Below are positions 45,035 through 52,907 of a stretch of 64,000 nucleotides of DNA, in pieces. The notes under the pieces were generated by a model, which worked only from the letters and a program-made list of their open reading frames with translations, was not told the origin of the DNA and did not search any database. Positions within the stretch are counted from its first letter, which is position 1; every line of letters begins with the position of its first letter. The translations under genes and the position numbers were made by a program. The stretch lies in the NCBI GenBank assembly GCA_947494445.1, contig CANLVD010000001.1, positions 310,001 to 374,000 of the forward strand. The letters run 5' to 3'. The stretch is from an uncultured Paracoccaceae bacterium (GTDB lineage Bacteria; Pseudomonadota; Alphaproteobacteria; Rhodobacterales; Rhodobacteraceae).

Positions 45035-45406
45035 ATGAAGCCAATTCTTCTCACAGCCGTTGCTGCAACCATTCTTCTTGGCGCCTGTATGCCGGAAGAG
45101 GAAGTCATGACATCGCCATCCACAGCGGCCACGACCTCTGTCGTCGCGCCCTTGGTTGGAAAGCGCCTTGTGAGTGGTGACATTACATTCATCATCAATG
45201 CTGACGGCACGATGGGTGGAGAAGCGCGCGGCGAGCCGATCGTTGGTGTTTACAAGGCCACGGCAACGGAAAGCTGCAGTACTTATACGTCACCAGAGTT
45301 TTTGACAGGCCGCGAATTCTGCAGCTCACCCGTCATCTCGGGTGACACGGTGATCTTCAACCGGCGCGACGGAAGCCAGTCTCCGGTGTACACAATCGAA
45401 GGCTAG
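45035..45406 (+). CDS. Small predicted lipoprotein
   Basis: 123 residues from the ATG at 45035 (AGAGGAAG upstream). A short signal peptide ends in the lipobox LLGAC, with the lipidated Cys at residue 18. The mature part, with ITFIINADGTMGGEARG and two Cys (ATESCSTYTS and GREFCSSP), looks like a small beta-barrel lipoprotein; I do not recognise the family. Flanked by terminators on both sides, so it is monocistronic. The region 44941-45034 must carry its promoter but no clear box stands out. Confidence 0.7.
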   Translation: MKPILLTAVAATILLGACMPEEEVMTSPSTAATTSVVAPLVGKRLVSGDITFIINADGTMGGEARGEPIVGVYKATATESCSTYTSPEFLTGREFCSSPVISGDTVIFNRRDGSQSPVYTIEG

Positions 45407-45455
45407 GGTTGGCGCCACGTGTCTGGTTTCAGACAAGTGTGAATGCATGATCTCC

Positions 45456-45487
45456 AAAGGGCTCCTCGGATGAGGGGCCCTTTTTCT
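45456..45487 (+). terminator. Rho-independent terminator of the small lipoprotein gene
   Basis: AAAGGGCTCCTC-GGAT-GAGGGGCCCTTT, a 12-bp stem with one mismatch, followed by TTCTTTG. It lies 49 bp after the stop. Confidence 0.88.
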
Positions 45488-45604
45488 TTGGGCATGACAT
45501 CCGGGTTCAAACCGGAGAGAACTGGCGGGGGACAGATAGAGGTCCGCAAGTGCTATCTGCGACTATTGCGCCGCGTAAACATAGGCCGCGTAGGCCAGTA
45601 ACAT

Positions 45605-46480
45605 CTAAGCGCCCGTTGCTCGTCCGATCTGTGGGCGGGTCAGCAGCAGGATCGTCAACAGAATGGATGATGCGATCATGACCGGCAGGTCGAATGAAAG
45701 AAAGCGGGGTGCAACCGGAATCGGTGTGATCATGGCAGTGATGCCGAGAATGCCGAGGATGTTAAAGATATTGGATCCCAGAACGTTGCCGATCGCGATA
45801 TCCGACTGCCGGCGCAGAGCGGCGACAACCGAGGTCGCGAGTTCGGGAAGTGACGTACCGACGGCCACGATGGTCAGCCCGATAAAGGCTTCGGACACGC
45901 CGAAATCCCGCGCCAGAGAGACCGCGCCATCAACCAGAAAGCGGGCCCCGAACAGCAGCGCAACAAGTCCGAAAACTACCCATGCCAGCGACATCGCCAA
46001 GGGTTGAATTGCCGTTGGGGTATCATCCTGACTGGTCTCGGGCCCCGGTTTGAGGAAGGTCCAGAGCAGATAGACTGCCAATGCGACAACCAGTCCAAGT
46101 CCTGCCAGCCTGCTCACCTGTGCGACAGCAAACAGGGGCAGCAGCACCAGCCCCGTGCACACCACAAAGGCAATATCGCGCCGAAGGTCGGACCGGTGCC
46201 CGCGCATGGGCCACACAAGGGCCGATCCGCCGACGATCAGCAGAATATTGGCAATGTTCGATCCGACGATGTTGCCGACCGCAATGTCGGGAACGCCCTG
46301 AAGGGCCGCCTCAACAGAGACCAGAAGCTCGGGCGTGGATGTCCCGAAGCCCACGACGGTCAGGCCGATGATCAGGGGCGAGATGGACAATCGATGAGCG
46401 ATGCTGGCACTTCCCCGCACCAGTGCCTCGCCCCCGATAAACAGACCGATCAGACCGATCAGAATATAGAAATAGTCCAT
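45605..46480 (-). CDS. Ca2+/Na+ antiporter (CaCA family) with premature stop in the last helix
   Basis: 291 residues to the first stop. Both alpha-repeats are present: GFGTSTPELLVS near residue 44 and AVGTSLPELATS in the second half, with GNIVGSNIANILL and GNVLGSNIFNILG. These form the cation-binding site of the YrbG/NCX family. At 45605-45607 a TAG follows RATGA; reading on in the same frame gives MLLAYAAYVYAAQ and then another TAG at 45563-45565, which is the expected last membrane helix. So the full gene would be 45563-46480 and this is a truncated or read-through form. The core transport sites are intact. Confidence 0.82.
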   Translation of the reverse strand: MDYFYILIGLIGLFIGGEALVRGSASIAHRLSISPLIIGLTVVGFGTSTPELLVSVEAALQGVPDIAVGNIVGSNIANILLIVGGSALVWPMRGHRSDLRRDIAFVVCTGLVLLPLFAVAQVSRLAGLGLVVALAVYLLWTFLKPGPETSQDDTPTAIQPLAMSLAWVVFGLVALLFGARFLVDGAVSLARDFGVSEAFIGLTIVAVGTSLPELATSVVAALRRQSDIAIGNVLGSNIFNILGILGITAMITPIPVAPRFLSFDLPVMIASSILLTILLLTRPQIGRATGA

Positions 46481-46695
46481 GTTCTCTCAAGGCTATGGCC
46501 TGATGCCCGTCCTGCGCAGGAATGTGATTGTCGCGCTTCGGTTTCACAAGATGGGAGCGCAAATATACATTGGCCGGACTGTCCGGTCACGAAGCGTTGA
46601 GCGGATCCGGGCAAATCATCGCTCTCTTCCACCTGAAATCCGCTGGCAGACGTGCTATATCCCTAAATGATCCATTCTGACCGGGAGAGACCGAT

Positions 46696-47172
46696 ATGCC
46701 CAATCTCCATTTTACCCGCCGCAGGTTGCTGACCACTGGCGGAGCCGTGCTGGCAGCATCCGCCCTGCCCGCCTATGCGAGCAATCTGGCACCGACGCCT
46801 TCTATGCGGGGCGGGTCGAACAACTACCGCCCCGGCGCGCCGGTTGTCGAACGGATCGGTGGCGGTGGGTTCTGGATGACAGGCACTGTGCGGCGGGCGG
46901 GCGATGGCGCGCCTCTGGCAGGTCAGCGCATCCAGATCTGGGCGCACACGACGGAGGGGCATGAGCGTGATCCGCAAAGCCATGGGGCCACGCTGACCGA
47001 TGAAAACGGTGAATTCCGGCTTGAGATGCCGCAGATCGTACCTGCCTTCGGACAGGCTCATGGTCATCTGGCCTACGATGATCCGACCTATAAAACCGTT
47101 TTCCTGCGACCGGTCATGCAAAGTCCGAAGGACACAACGCTGAGCGCACATTTCGTGTTGCAACCTGTCTGA
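46696..47172 (+). CDS. Tat-exported intradiol-dioxygenase-like protein
   Basis: 158 residues, with GGGAGAG upstream. An N-terminal twin-arginine signal (TRRRLLTTGGAVLAASALP) leads to a beta-sandwich domain with the intradiol pattern GTVRRAGDGAPLAGQRIQIW and TLTDENGEFRLEMP. The HxH iron-ligand pair appears as AHGHLAY, but the two ligand tyrosines of protocatechuate dioxygenases are not evident, and the protein is shorter than the enzymes. It may be a non-catalytic or altered member. Next to a ferric-reductase-like membrane protein, 21 bp downstream. Confidence 0.65.
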   Translation: MPNLHFTRRRLLTTGGAVLAASALPAYASNLAPTPSMRGGSNNYRPGAPVVERIGGGGFWMTGTVRRAGDGAPLAGQRIQIWAHTTEGHERDPQSHGATLTDENGEFRLEMPQIVPAFGQAHGHLAYDDPTYKTVFLRPVMQSPKDTTLSAHFVLQPV

Positions 47173-47193
47173 GCACGGCCGAGGCGCCCGGGA

Positions 47194-47796
47194 ATGCAAA
47201 GAGTGCTGATCTGGGCGGCTTTGGGTATTGTCTGTGCAGTGCCAATTGCATTTGCAACATTCAGCCCGCTGCTGGCGTGGCGGGATCCGGTCTATATCGC
47301 GGCAGGTTTTGCCGGAGTGATCGCCATGGTCAGTCTGTTGGTTCAACCGCTGCTCGCAGGGGGATTTCTGCCGGGACTGGGTCTGAACAGCTCACGCAAA
47401 TTACACCGTTTGCTTGGTGGCTTGCTGGTGGCGGCGGTGATCGTCCATGTTCTCGGCCTTTGGATCACCAGCCCGCCGGACATGATTGACGCGCTTCTCT
47501 TTGCCTCTCCCACTCCGTTTTCAGCCTGGGGTGTGATTGCGATGTGGGCGCTGTTCGCCGCTGGTCTGCTGGCGGTTTTCCGGCGCCGTATGCGATTGCG
47601 CCCGCAAAGCTGGCGTCGCGCGCACACTGCCCTTGTCGGCATGACGGTTCTGGGCAGTGTGGTCCATGCCCTTCTGATTGACGGAACGATGGAGGTGATC
47701 TCGAAGATCGGTCTGTCCGCTCTTGTGCTGCTTGTGCTGGTTTGGGTCGTGACCGCGCTAGGTGCATGGACCGGGAGTTCCAGAAAGCCGCGCTAG
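47194..47796 (+). CDS. Ferric-reductase-like transmembrane protein
   Basis: 200 residues with about six membrane helices and the ferric-reductase-like transmembrane domain pattern (LNSSRKLHRLLGGLLVAAVI with a His, HVLGLWI, RRAHTALVGM and VVHALLI), whose histidines would bind haem. MsrQ- and YedZ-type proteins pass electrons to periplasmic partners; here the preceding gene encodes a Tat-exported protein, so the two could form a pair. No flavin or NAD domain is fused. It converges with the LysR gene, 13 bp between stops. Confidence 0.75.
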   Translation: MQRVLIWAALGIVCAVPIAFATFSPLLAWRDPVYIAAGFAGVIAMVSLLVQPLLAGGFLPGLGLNSSRKLHRLLGGLLVAAVIVHVLGLWITSPPDMIDALLFASPTPFSAWGVIAMWALFAAGLLAVFRRRMRLRPQSWRRAHTALVGMTVLGSVVHALLIDGTMEVISKIGLSALVLLVLVWVVTALGAWTGSSRKPR

Positions 47797-47809
47797 AGGC
47801 CCTGCCGGA

Positions 47810-48682
47810 TCACGAGACGAACTGCCCGCGATGCGCCTTGCAATGGGCCACGAGACCTTCGCGGAAGGCACGAGCCTTGCGGGAAGGCCAGACATCCTTG
47901 TGCCCGACCAGCCAGATGTCTGCATAGGGTTGCGGCGGCAGGACGGGCACCTGCACCAGCCCAGTGGTGCCGCGCCCCAGAAACAGGGGCATGCGCACCA
48001 CGCCCAGCCCGGATTGCGCGGCTCCCAGCATGGCGACCATGTCATCAAAACGCAGGCGCACCCGGTTGTTGGGGTAGGCCGGATCAATGCCTTTGGGCAC
48101 GTTCGGATAGGTGTCATAAACGACCCAATCGATCATTCCTTTAGGGTTGCCGGCGATCTTTTCGGCCAGCTCCTGCGTGGCAAAGGCCGCGGTTTCCTGC
48201 TCCAGCAACCGTAATCCGGTGAGCGTGTCACCGGGGTTGCGGCTGATGCGGATGGCCAGATCGGCCTCCAGCCGTGTGAGGTCCAGAATGTCATTTGTGG
48301 CCAGCACACGCAGAGTGATGTCCGGGTAACCGGTGGTGAATTGATCTATTACAGGTGCCAGAAAATTGGCGATCAGCAATTGCGGGGCGGTGATGGTCAG
48401 CGGGCCGGACAGTGCCACGTCCGCGCTCAACAGACTGCGGCGCAGGGCATGCTCCGCAACCTCCATCTCGTTGGCATGTTTGGCAATGAGGTGACCGGCT
48501 TCGGTCGGGCGATATCCGTCGGCGAGGCGTTCGAACAGCGCGAGGTTCAGGGTTTGCTCGGCCCGCCGTATCCGCCGTGCGATCGTGGTGTAGTTCACGT
48601 CCAGCTGTTCCGCAGCCGCCGCCAATGAGCCGTGGCGGACCAGAAGCAGAACCGTGCGAAGATCGTCCCATGCAACATTCAT
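47810..48682 (-). CDS. LysR family transcriptional regulator
   Basis: 290 residues from the ATG at 48682, which gives the family start (MNVAWDDLRTVLLLVRHGSL); there is no clear ribosome site, and upstream extensions in the open frame look non-coding. The N-terminal winged helix (GSLAAAAEQLDVNYTTIARR, residues 18-37) is followed by a type 2 periplasmic-binding-like effector domain. Divergent from a DUF1330 gene with about 100 bp between starts, the usual LysR-target layout. The inverted repeat ATGCAA-N6-TTGCAT at 48681-48698 is a possible autoregulatory site. Confidence 0.87.
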   Translation of the reverse strand: MNVAWDDLRTVLLLVRHGSLAAAAEQLDVNYTTIARRIRRAEQTLNLALFERLADGYRPTEAGHLIAKHANEMEVAEHALRRSLLSADVALSGPLTITAPQLLIANFLAPVIDQFTTGYPDITLRVLATNDILDLTRLEADLAIRISRNPGDTLTGLRLLEQETAAFATQELAEKIAGNPKGMIDWVVYDTYPNVPKGIDPAYPNNRVRLRFDDMVAMLGAAQSGLGVVRMPLFLGRGTTGLVQVPVLPPQPYADIWLVGHKDVWPSRKARAFREGLVAHCKAHRGQFVS

Positions 48683-48698
48683 GCAAGCGTTTTTGCAT
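48681..48698. promoter_or_regulatory. Inverted repeat overlapping the LysR start (candidate operator)
   Basis: ATGCAA-GCGTTT-TTGCAT, perfect 6-bp arms, at the LysR start codon in the LysR/DUF1330 divergent region. The position fits autorepression; the assignment is inference. Confidence 0.4.
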
Positions 48699-48783
48699 GT
48701 CATACATGCGTATGCACGCGTTTTCGCCTGATATGGAAGATCATATTTTTGTTCGACCGTAAACAAAAAAAAAGTACTGACCC

Positions 48784-49065
48784 ATGATCTATGCATATGC
48801 AAACCTGACCATCACCAACCCGGAAGCTCTGGCCGAATACCGCGATGTCGCCGGAGAGGCCTTGGCCAAGCACGGCGGCAAGGTGGAAATTGCATCAGGC
48901 GAATTTACCGTACTGGATGGAGACCCGGATGCACCGAACGTGGCAGCGCTGTTGAGCTTTCCCGACAAGACCGCCGCTCTGGCCTGGGCCAACGACCCCG
49001 ACCTGTCGGACGTTCATGCGCTGCGCCGCAGTGCAGGCGCATCCGATATCCTGTTGCTTGGCTGA
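48784..49065 (+). CDS. DUF1330-like ferredoxin-fold protein
   Basis: 93 residues, DUF1330-like (dimeric alpha/beta barrel): YANLTITNPEALAEYRDVAG, a middle GEFTVLDGDP and the LSFPDKTAALAWANDP region are typical. The role of DUF1330 is unknown; the fold resembles stress-induced and monooxygenase-type small proteins. Divergent from the LysR gene, so probably its target. The intergenic stretch 48683-48783 is AT-rich. Confidence 0.75.
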   Translation: MIYAYANLTITNPEALAEYRDVAGEALAKHGGKVEIASGEFTVLDGDPDAPNVAALLSFPDKTAALAWANDPDLSDVHALRRSAGASDILLLG

Positions 49066-49077
49066 TTAACATTGTCA

Positions 49078-49102
49078 CCGGTGGCCTTGTGCGGGCCACC
49101 GG
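49078..49102 (+). terminator. Hairpin, probable terminator of the DUF1330 gene
   Basis: CCGGTGGCC and GGCCACCGG form a perfect 9-bp stem with a TTGTGCG loop, 12 bp after the stop. No T tract follows, so it is either weak or Rho-dependent. Confidence 0.5.
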
Positions 49103-49264
49103 CACCCCGTCTTTGTGCGCAATGCGGCGTAAATGCGTCTGGATTTGTAGAAAAATTTCAAGAAACTGACCTTTTGGACAGGATGGTGGTCAGTAAAAAG
49201 CCCCAATTTCAATACGTTATGCCAGCCGGGGGCCTTGGTGAAGTAAAAGGATAATGCATTGAGT

Positions 49265-49585
49265 ATGAAGTTTGCCATCGCTGGACTGGCCTTGTCAGGT
49301 CTTGCCAGCAGCGCTGTTGCGGTCACGACCGATCCACCGGATCCGGTCACCATTCAACCAATGGTCATTCAGGATCCGATCCTGATCAATACACTGCCGA
49401 CGCTGACGTATCAGACCTATACGATCCAGACGTATCAGGTGAATCTGCCGCTGAACCAGATGTTCTTCCAGATCCCGACAACCACGGGAAGCATGTCTGC
49501 AGTGCCACTGCCCATGACCCTGCCACTCCTTCTGGCCGGTCTTGGCGGGCTTGCACTTGCACAGCGTCGCAAGGCGCTGGCGTAA
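49265..49585 (+). CDS. VPLPA-CTERM sorted exported protein
   Basis: 106 residues from the ATG at 49265; a TTG two codons before is possible. A Sec signal peptide ends SSAVA (residue 20). The mature part is low complexity, rich in Gln, Thr and Tyr (TYQTYTIQTYQ). The C-terminus has the tripartite sorting signal: VPLPMTLPLLLAGLGGLALA followed by QRRKA, as in the VPLPA-CTERM group of Rhodobacterales, which an exosortase-like enzyme processes. It is probably anchored in or released at the cell surface with exopolysaccharide. No exosortase gene is in this window. ATGCATTGA (49254) just upstream is a two-codon mini-ORF. Confidence 0.75.
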   Translation: MKFAIAGLALSGLASSAVAVTTDPPDPVTIQPMVIQDPILINTLPTLTYQTYTIQTYQVNLPLNQMFFQIPTTTGSMSAVPLPMTLPLLLAGLGGLALAQRRKALA

Positions 49586-49698
49586 GACACAACGACATTG
49601 ACCACCCGGTGTCTTGACCGTGCCGGGTGATCTGCCATTGCCGGACATGTGACCGCTCCGGCCCTTGCCCGCAAACGCTTTCCAAGCCAAGCAGGGGC

Positions 49699-50526
49699 AT
49701 GAGACTTTTTACACTCACATTGCTCGCGCTGATCGCTTTTGCGGCCAATTCGGTTCTGAACAGGGCGGCTTTGGCCGATGCCCAGATCGGACCCGCAGCC
49801 TTTACGGCGTTGCGCCTGACCTCGGGTGCGGTGATGCTGGGCGCGCTGGTGTTCCTGCGCAACGGGGCGATGGCGACTACGGGCTCTCTGATCTCGGCCG
49901 CGGCTTTGCTGGTCTATGCCGGGTTCTTTTCCTTTGCCTATCTTGGGCTTGATGCCGGACTGGGTGCGCTGGTGCTGTTTGGCATGGTGCAGATCACGAT
50001 GTTCGGTCTGGCTTTGCGAGATGGGGTCAGGCCGGGGTGGCGACGGTGGACCGGGTCCGGACTTGGACTGGCAGGTCTTGCTGTGCTTCTGTTGCCCGGA
50101 GCAAGTGCGCCACCCTGGCTTGCCTTTGGCGCAATGGCTGTCGCCGGGATCGCCTGGGGCGTTTACACCTATCGCGGACGCACCGCCGGCCCGCCACTGG
50201 AAGCAACAGCGGGCAATTTTCTTTATACCGTGCCGGTCATCTGGCTGCTCTGGGGGATCGCCCCGGTTGAGACTGCGCCGACCCTCAACGGGGCCATGTT
50301 GGCGATCGCCTCCGGTGCCATCGCTTCGGGGCTGGGCTATGCGTTGTGGTATTCGGTTCTGCCCAGGCTTGAGACGACGCTTGCCGCGATTGCGCAGCTG
50401 ACCGTGCCGTTGATCGCGGCACTGGGCGGGATGATCTGGCTGGGCGAGACGCCGGGACTGACCTTCGTGCTGGCCTCCGCATTGATCATCGGTGGCGTTC
50501 TGCTGGCCCTCAGGCGGGAGGCATGA
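49699..50526 (+). CDS. EamA/DMT family transporter
   Basis: 275 residues from the ATG at 49699 (CAGGGGC upstream). About ten membrane helices in two EamA repeats: AANSVLNRAAL and ALWYSVLPRLETTLAAIAQL with VPLIAALGGMIWLGE near the end. RhaT/YdcZ-like drug/metabolite transporter superfamily; the substrate is unknown. The stop overlaps the sulfotransferase start (ATGA), so the two are co-translated. Confidence 0.85.
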   Translation: MRLFTLTLLALIAFAANSVLNRAALADAQIGPAAFTALRLTSGAVMLGALVFLRNGAMATTGSLISAAALLVYAGFFSFAYLGLDAGLGALVLFGMVQITMFGLALRDGVRPGWRRWTGSGLGLAGLAVLLLPGASAPPWLAFGAMAVAGIAWGVYTYRGRTAGPPLEATAGNFLYTVPVIWLLWGIAPVETAPTLNGAMLAIASGAIASGLGYALWYSVLPRLETTLAAIAQLTVPLIAALGGMIWLGETPGLTFVLASALIIGGVLLALRREA

Positions 50527-51503
50527 GGCAACGCCTGATCCTGCACATCGGGACCCATCGTACCGGCTCCACCAGCTTACAGACCTGGCTCTGGCTGAAC
50601 CGGCCAGTGTTGCGCCTTCTGGGTGTTCACTATCCAAGGGCAGTTGTGCCTGATGCCTTTCGCGGAGCCCGCCATGGCGATCTGCGTCTGGCGGCGCGAA
50701 CGGAAGCACGCCAAGGGACGCCTGATCCCATAACCGGCCCGTTCGATGCGCTATTGGACCGCTATATTGATGACATCACGCATTCGGGTGCCCCGGCAGC
50801 GATCCTGAGTTGCGAAGGCTGGTCTGTGCAGGACAACCACCATGCCCCGCGTCTGGCAAGGTTAGCGGAACGGTTCGACGTGCAGGTTGTTGCCTTCTAC
50901 CGCAGACCGGACCACTGGGTTGAGAGCTTTTATCGATTGCGGATGCGATTGGCCAAGCATCAGGAGCTGCGCAGTTTCGAGACATTCCTGAGCCGTCCCC
51001 AACAGATTGCCCTGACCACCCAAAGGCATGTCATGCTCGGCTGGTGGGCAGAGGCCTTCGGAGCAGAGAAGATCACCGTGATCCCTTATGAGCCACTGGT
51101 GCCGGGTTTCAATCTGGTGCGCGCCTTTCTGAAAGCCTGCAATCTGCGGGGTCGCACTCTTGATGTTCTGTCGCGTCTGCCGCTGCGGCGGAACCCCTCG
51201 CTCAGCCGGGAGGCGGCCGAAGCCCTGCGCCGTGCCCGTCTGTCAGGATTGTCACCAGACACGGCAGATCTGCGGCGGCTGCGCCGCTTGTTGCCAGAGC
51301 AGGGTGGTGTGTATCTCGGGCAATCCAGCCGGGCGGCATTGCTGGACGCGGCATCTGGCGATATGGCTGCAATCCTGCCCATGGTGAGAGACCGACGTAT
51401 GGATCTGTTTCCTGAACGCCCTGAAAGGCTGGCCATCCAACCTGATGACTGGCGCTGCGAGAAGTGGGAAACTGTGCCCGATCTGGCACGCTGGCACCGC
51501 TGA
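50523..51503 (+). CDS. Sulfotransferase-like protein
   Basis: 326 residues. The N-terminal P-loop-like motif HIGTHRTGSTSLQTWLW (residues 8-24) is the 5'-phosphosulfate-binding loop of PAPS-dependent sulfotransferases. A middle VVAFYRRPDHWVESFY segment contains the 3'-phosphate-binding Arg/Ser pattern. It would transfer sulfate from PAPS to a sugar or small molecule; some relatives act on exopolysaccharide or Nod-type factors. The acceptor cannot be told. Coupled to the upstream transporter by a 4-bp overlap. Confidence 0.75.
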   Translation: MRQRLILHIGTHRTGSTSLQTWLWLNRPVLRLLGVHYPRAVVPDAFRGARHGDLRLAARTEARQGTPDPITGPFDALLDRYIDDITHSGAPAAILSCEGWSVQDNHHAPRLARLAERFDVQVVAFYRRPDHWVESFYRLRMRLAKHQELRSFETFLSRPQQIALTTQRHVMLGWWAEAFGAEKITVIPYEPLVPGFNLVRAFLKACNLRGRTLDVLSRLPLRRNPSLSREAAEALRRARLSGLSPDTADLRRLRRLLPEQGGVYLGQSSRAALLDAASGDMAAILPMVRDRRMDLFPERPERLAIQPDDWRCEKWETVPDLARWHR

Positions 51504-51618
51504 ACATCGCAAGACTTGCGAGAAGCGCGAATTTTATCCATTCTTGCGCCCATCCGGGCGGGTAGACCGGGACGAGAAACAATCGGGCAAGTATGCCCCC
51601 AACAGAGATGGTGAGACC

Positions 51619-51930
51619 ATGGCAGGCGAGAACGACAAGTTCGAAGTGTATCAGGACAAGCGCGGCGAGTACCGCTGGCGGCGCAAGGCGTCGAACGGTA
51701 AAATCGTTGGCGCATCCTCGGAAGGCTACAACAAAAAGGCCGATTGCGAGGCCAACATGAACCGCGGTCCGAACCCCAAGGACAAGTGGGAGTTCTATCA
51801 GGACAAGCGCGGTGAGTACCGCTGGCGCCGCAAGGCCGTGAACGGCAACATCATTGGCGCGGCTTCCGAAGGCTACACCAAGAAAGCCGATTGCGAAGCG
51901 AATGCATCACGTCAGGGCTATCAGGGCTGA
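51619..51930 (+). CDS. Tandem DUF1508 protein (YegP-like)
   Basis: 103 residues from the ATG at 51619. Two near-identical DUF1508 repeats: DKFEVYQDKRGEYRWRRKA (residue 6) and DKWEFYQDKRGEYRWRRKA (residue 55), each followed by NG.I.GA.SEGY.KKADCEAN, so an internal duplication. The fold is a small swapped dimer; the function is unknown, though E. coli YegP has been linked to envelope or stress response. It is followed by a strong terminator. Confidence 0.85.
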   Translation: MAGENDKFEVYQDKRGEYRWRRKASNGKIVGASSEGYNKKADCEANMNRGPNPKDKWEFYQDKRGEYRWRRKAVNGNIIGAASEGYTKKADCEANASRQGYQG

Positions 51931-51960
51931 GGCCTCAGGTCAGACAATTGGACCATTGAG

Positions 51961-51990
51961 AGGCTCCGGATCCAATCCGGGGCTTTTTTC
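51961..51990 (+). terminator. Rho-independent terminator of the DUF1508 gene
   Basis: AGGCTCCGGAT pairs with ATCCGGGGCTT (two G-U pairs) around CCA, followed by TTTTC. It lies 30 bp after the stop. Confidence 0.85.
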
Positions 51991-52139
51991 TTGATTGAAC
52001 ACTGACGCTGGCGTTTGATGCCTATCTGACTGAAACTGATCGTTTCCTAGCAAAAAGATCAAGTTTCGCTCCGGGCCATTGGCGGGCTTGGGCAATGCGC
52101 TATCTGCTGATCCAATCAGTGACAACAGAGGAGCTTTCA

Positions 52140-52907
52140 ATGACCACTCGCAGAACCTTTCTTGCCGGTACCGCGGCACTTGGCGGCATCACGATGATCC
52201 CTTATGCCCTGCGCGCAGACGGCCACAGCGCGGATGCGTTCGAGACCGCTGGCGGGGTCATCACGATCTATCCGATCAGCCATGCCTCCTTCGTGATGGA
52301 TACACCCGCAGGTGTAATCTACAACGATCCCGTGGGCGAAGCTTCGGCCTATGCCGATCTGCCACCAGCCGATCTGATCATGATCACGCACAAGCATGGC
52401 GATCACTACAAGCCCGAGACACTGGAGGCGCTGAAAGGCGCAGATGCCCAGATGATCACCAACCCCGAAGTGCTGGGCATGCTGCCCGACAGCCTGAAAT
52501 CCAATACATCGGCGATCGGAAACGGGGAAAGCGCGAGCTTTGGCGATGTCGGGATCCAAGCGCTGCCCGCTCATAACCTGACCGAGGAACGCCTGAACTT
52601 CCATCCACCGGGTCGCGACAATGGTTATGTCCTCGATATGTTCGGGTTCCGCACCTACATCTCGGGTGACACCGAGGACATCCCCGAGATGCGCGCGCTC
52701 AAGGACATCGATCTGGCCTTTGTCTGCATGAACCTGCCATTCACCATGGATGTCAACGCTGCGGCCTCTGCCGTGAATGAGTTCGCGCCCAAGGTCGTCT
52801 ATCCCTATCACTATCGTGGCCGGGACAATGGCACACAGGATCCGATGGAGTTTGCCAATCAACTGGCCGACGGCATCAATGCCAAGATGGGTCCCTGGTA
52901 CGGCTAA
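52140..52907 (+). CDS. Tat-exported MBL-fold metallo-hydrolase
   Basis: 255 residues from the ATG at 52140 (GAGGAG upstream). A twin-arginine signal (TTRRTFLAGTAALGG) is followed by the metallo-beta-lactamase motif THKHGDHY (His84, His86, Asp88, His89) and FRTYISGDTEDIPEM. The DTEDI aspartate is a second metal ligand. The family is UlaG/YcfU-like; the periplasmic substrate is unknown. Its stop overlaps that of the convergent gene (CTAA). Confidence 0.83.
   Translation: MTTRRTFLAGTAALGGITMIPYALRADGHSADAFETAGGVITIYPISHASFVMDTPAGVIYNDPVGEASAYADLPPADLIMITHKHGDHYKPETLEALKGADAQMITNPEVLGMLPDSLKSNTSAIGNGESASFGDVGIQALPAHNLTEERLNFHPPGRDNGYVLDMFGFRTYISGDTEDIPEMRALKDIDLAFVCMNLPFTMDVNAAASAVNEFAPKVVYPYHYRGRDNGTQDPMEFANQLADGINAKMGPWYG

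Noticed and set aside
45492-45515. Possible fifth TGAACC promoter or tRNA T-arm (CCGGGTTCAAACCGG)
   Set aside because: No CGAC at 16 bp and no following gene in the right place; the rest of a tRNA is absent. It is a small symmetric sequence only.
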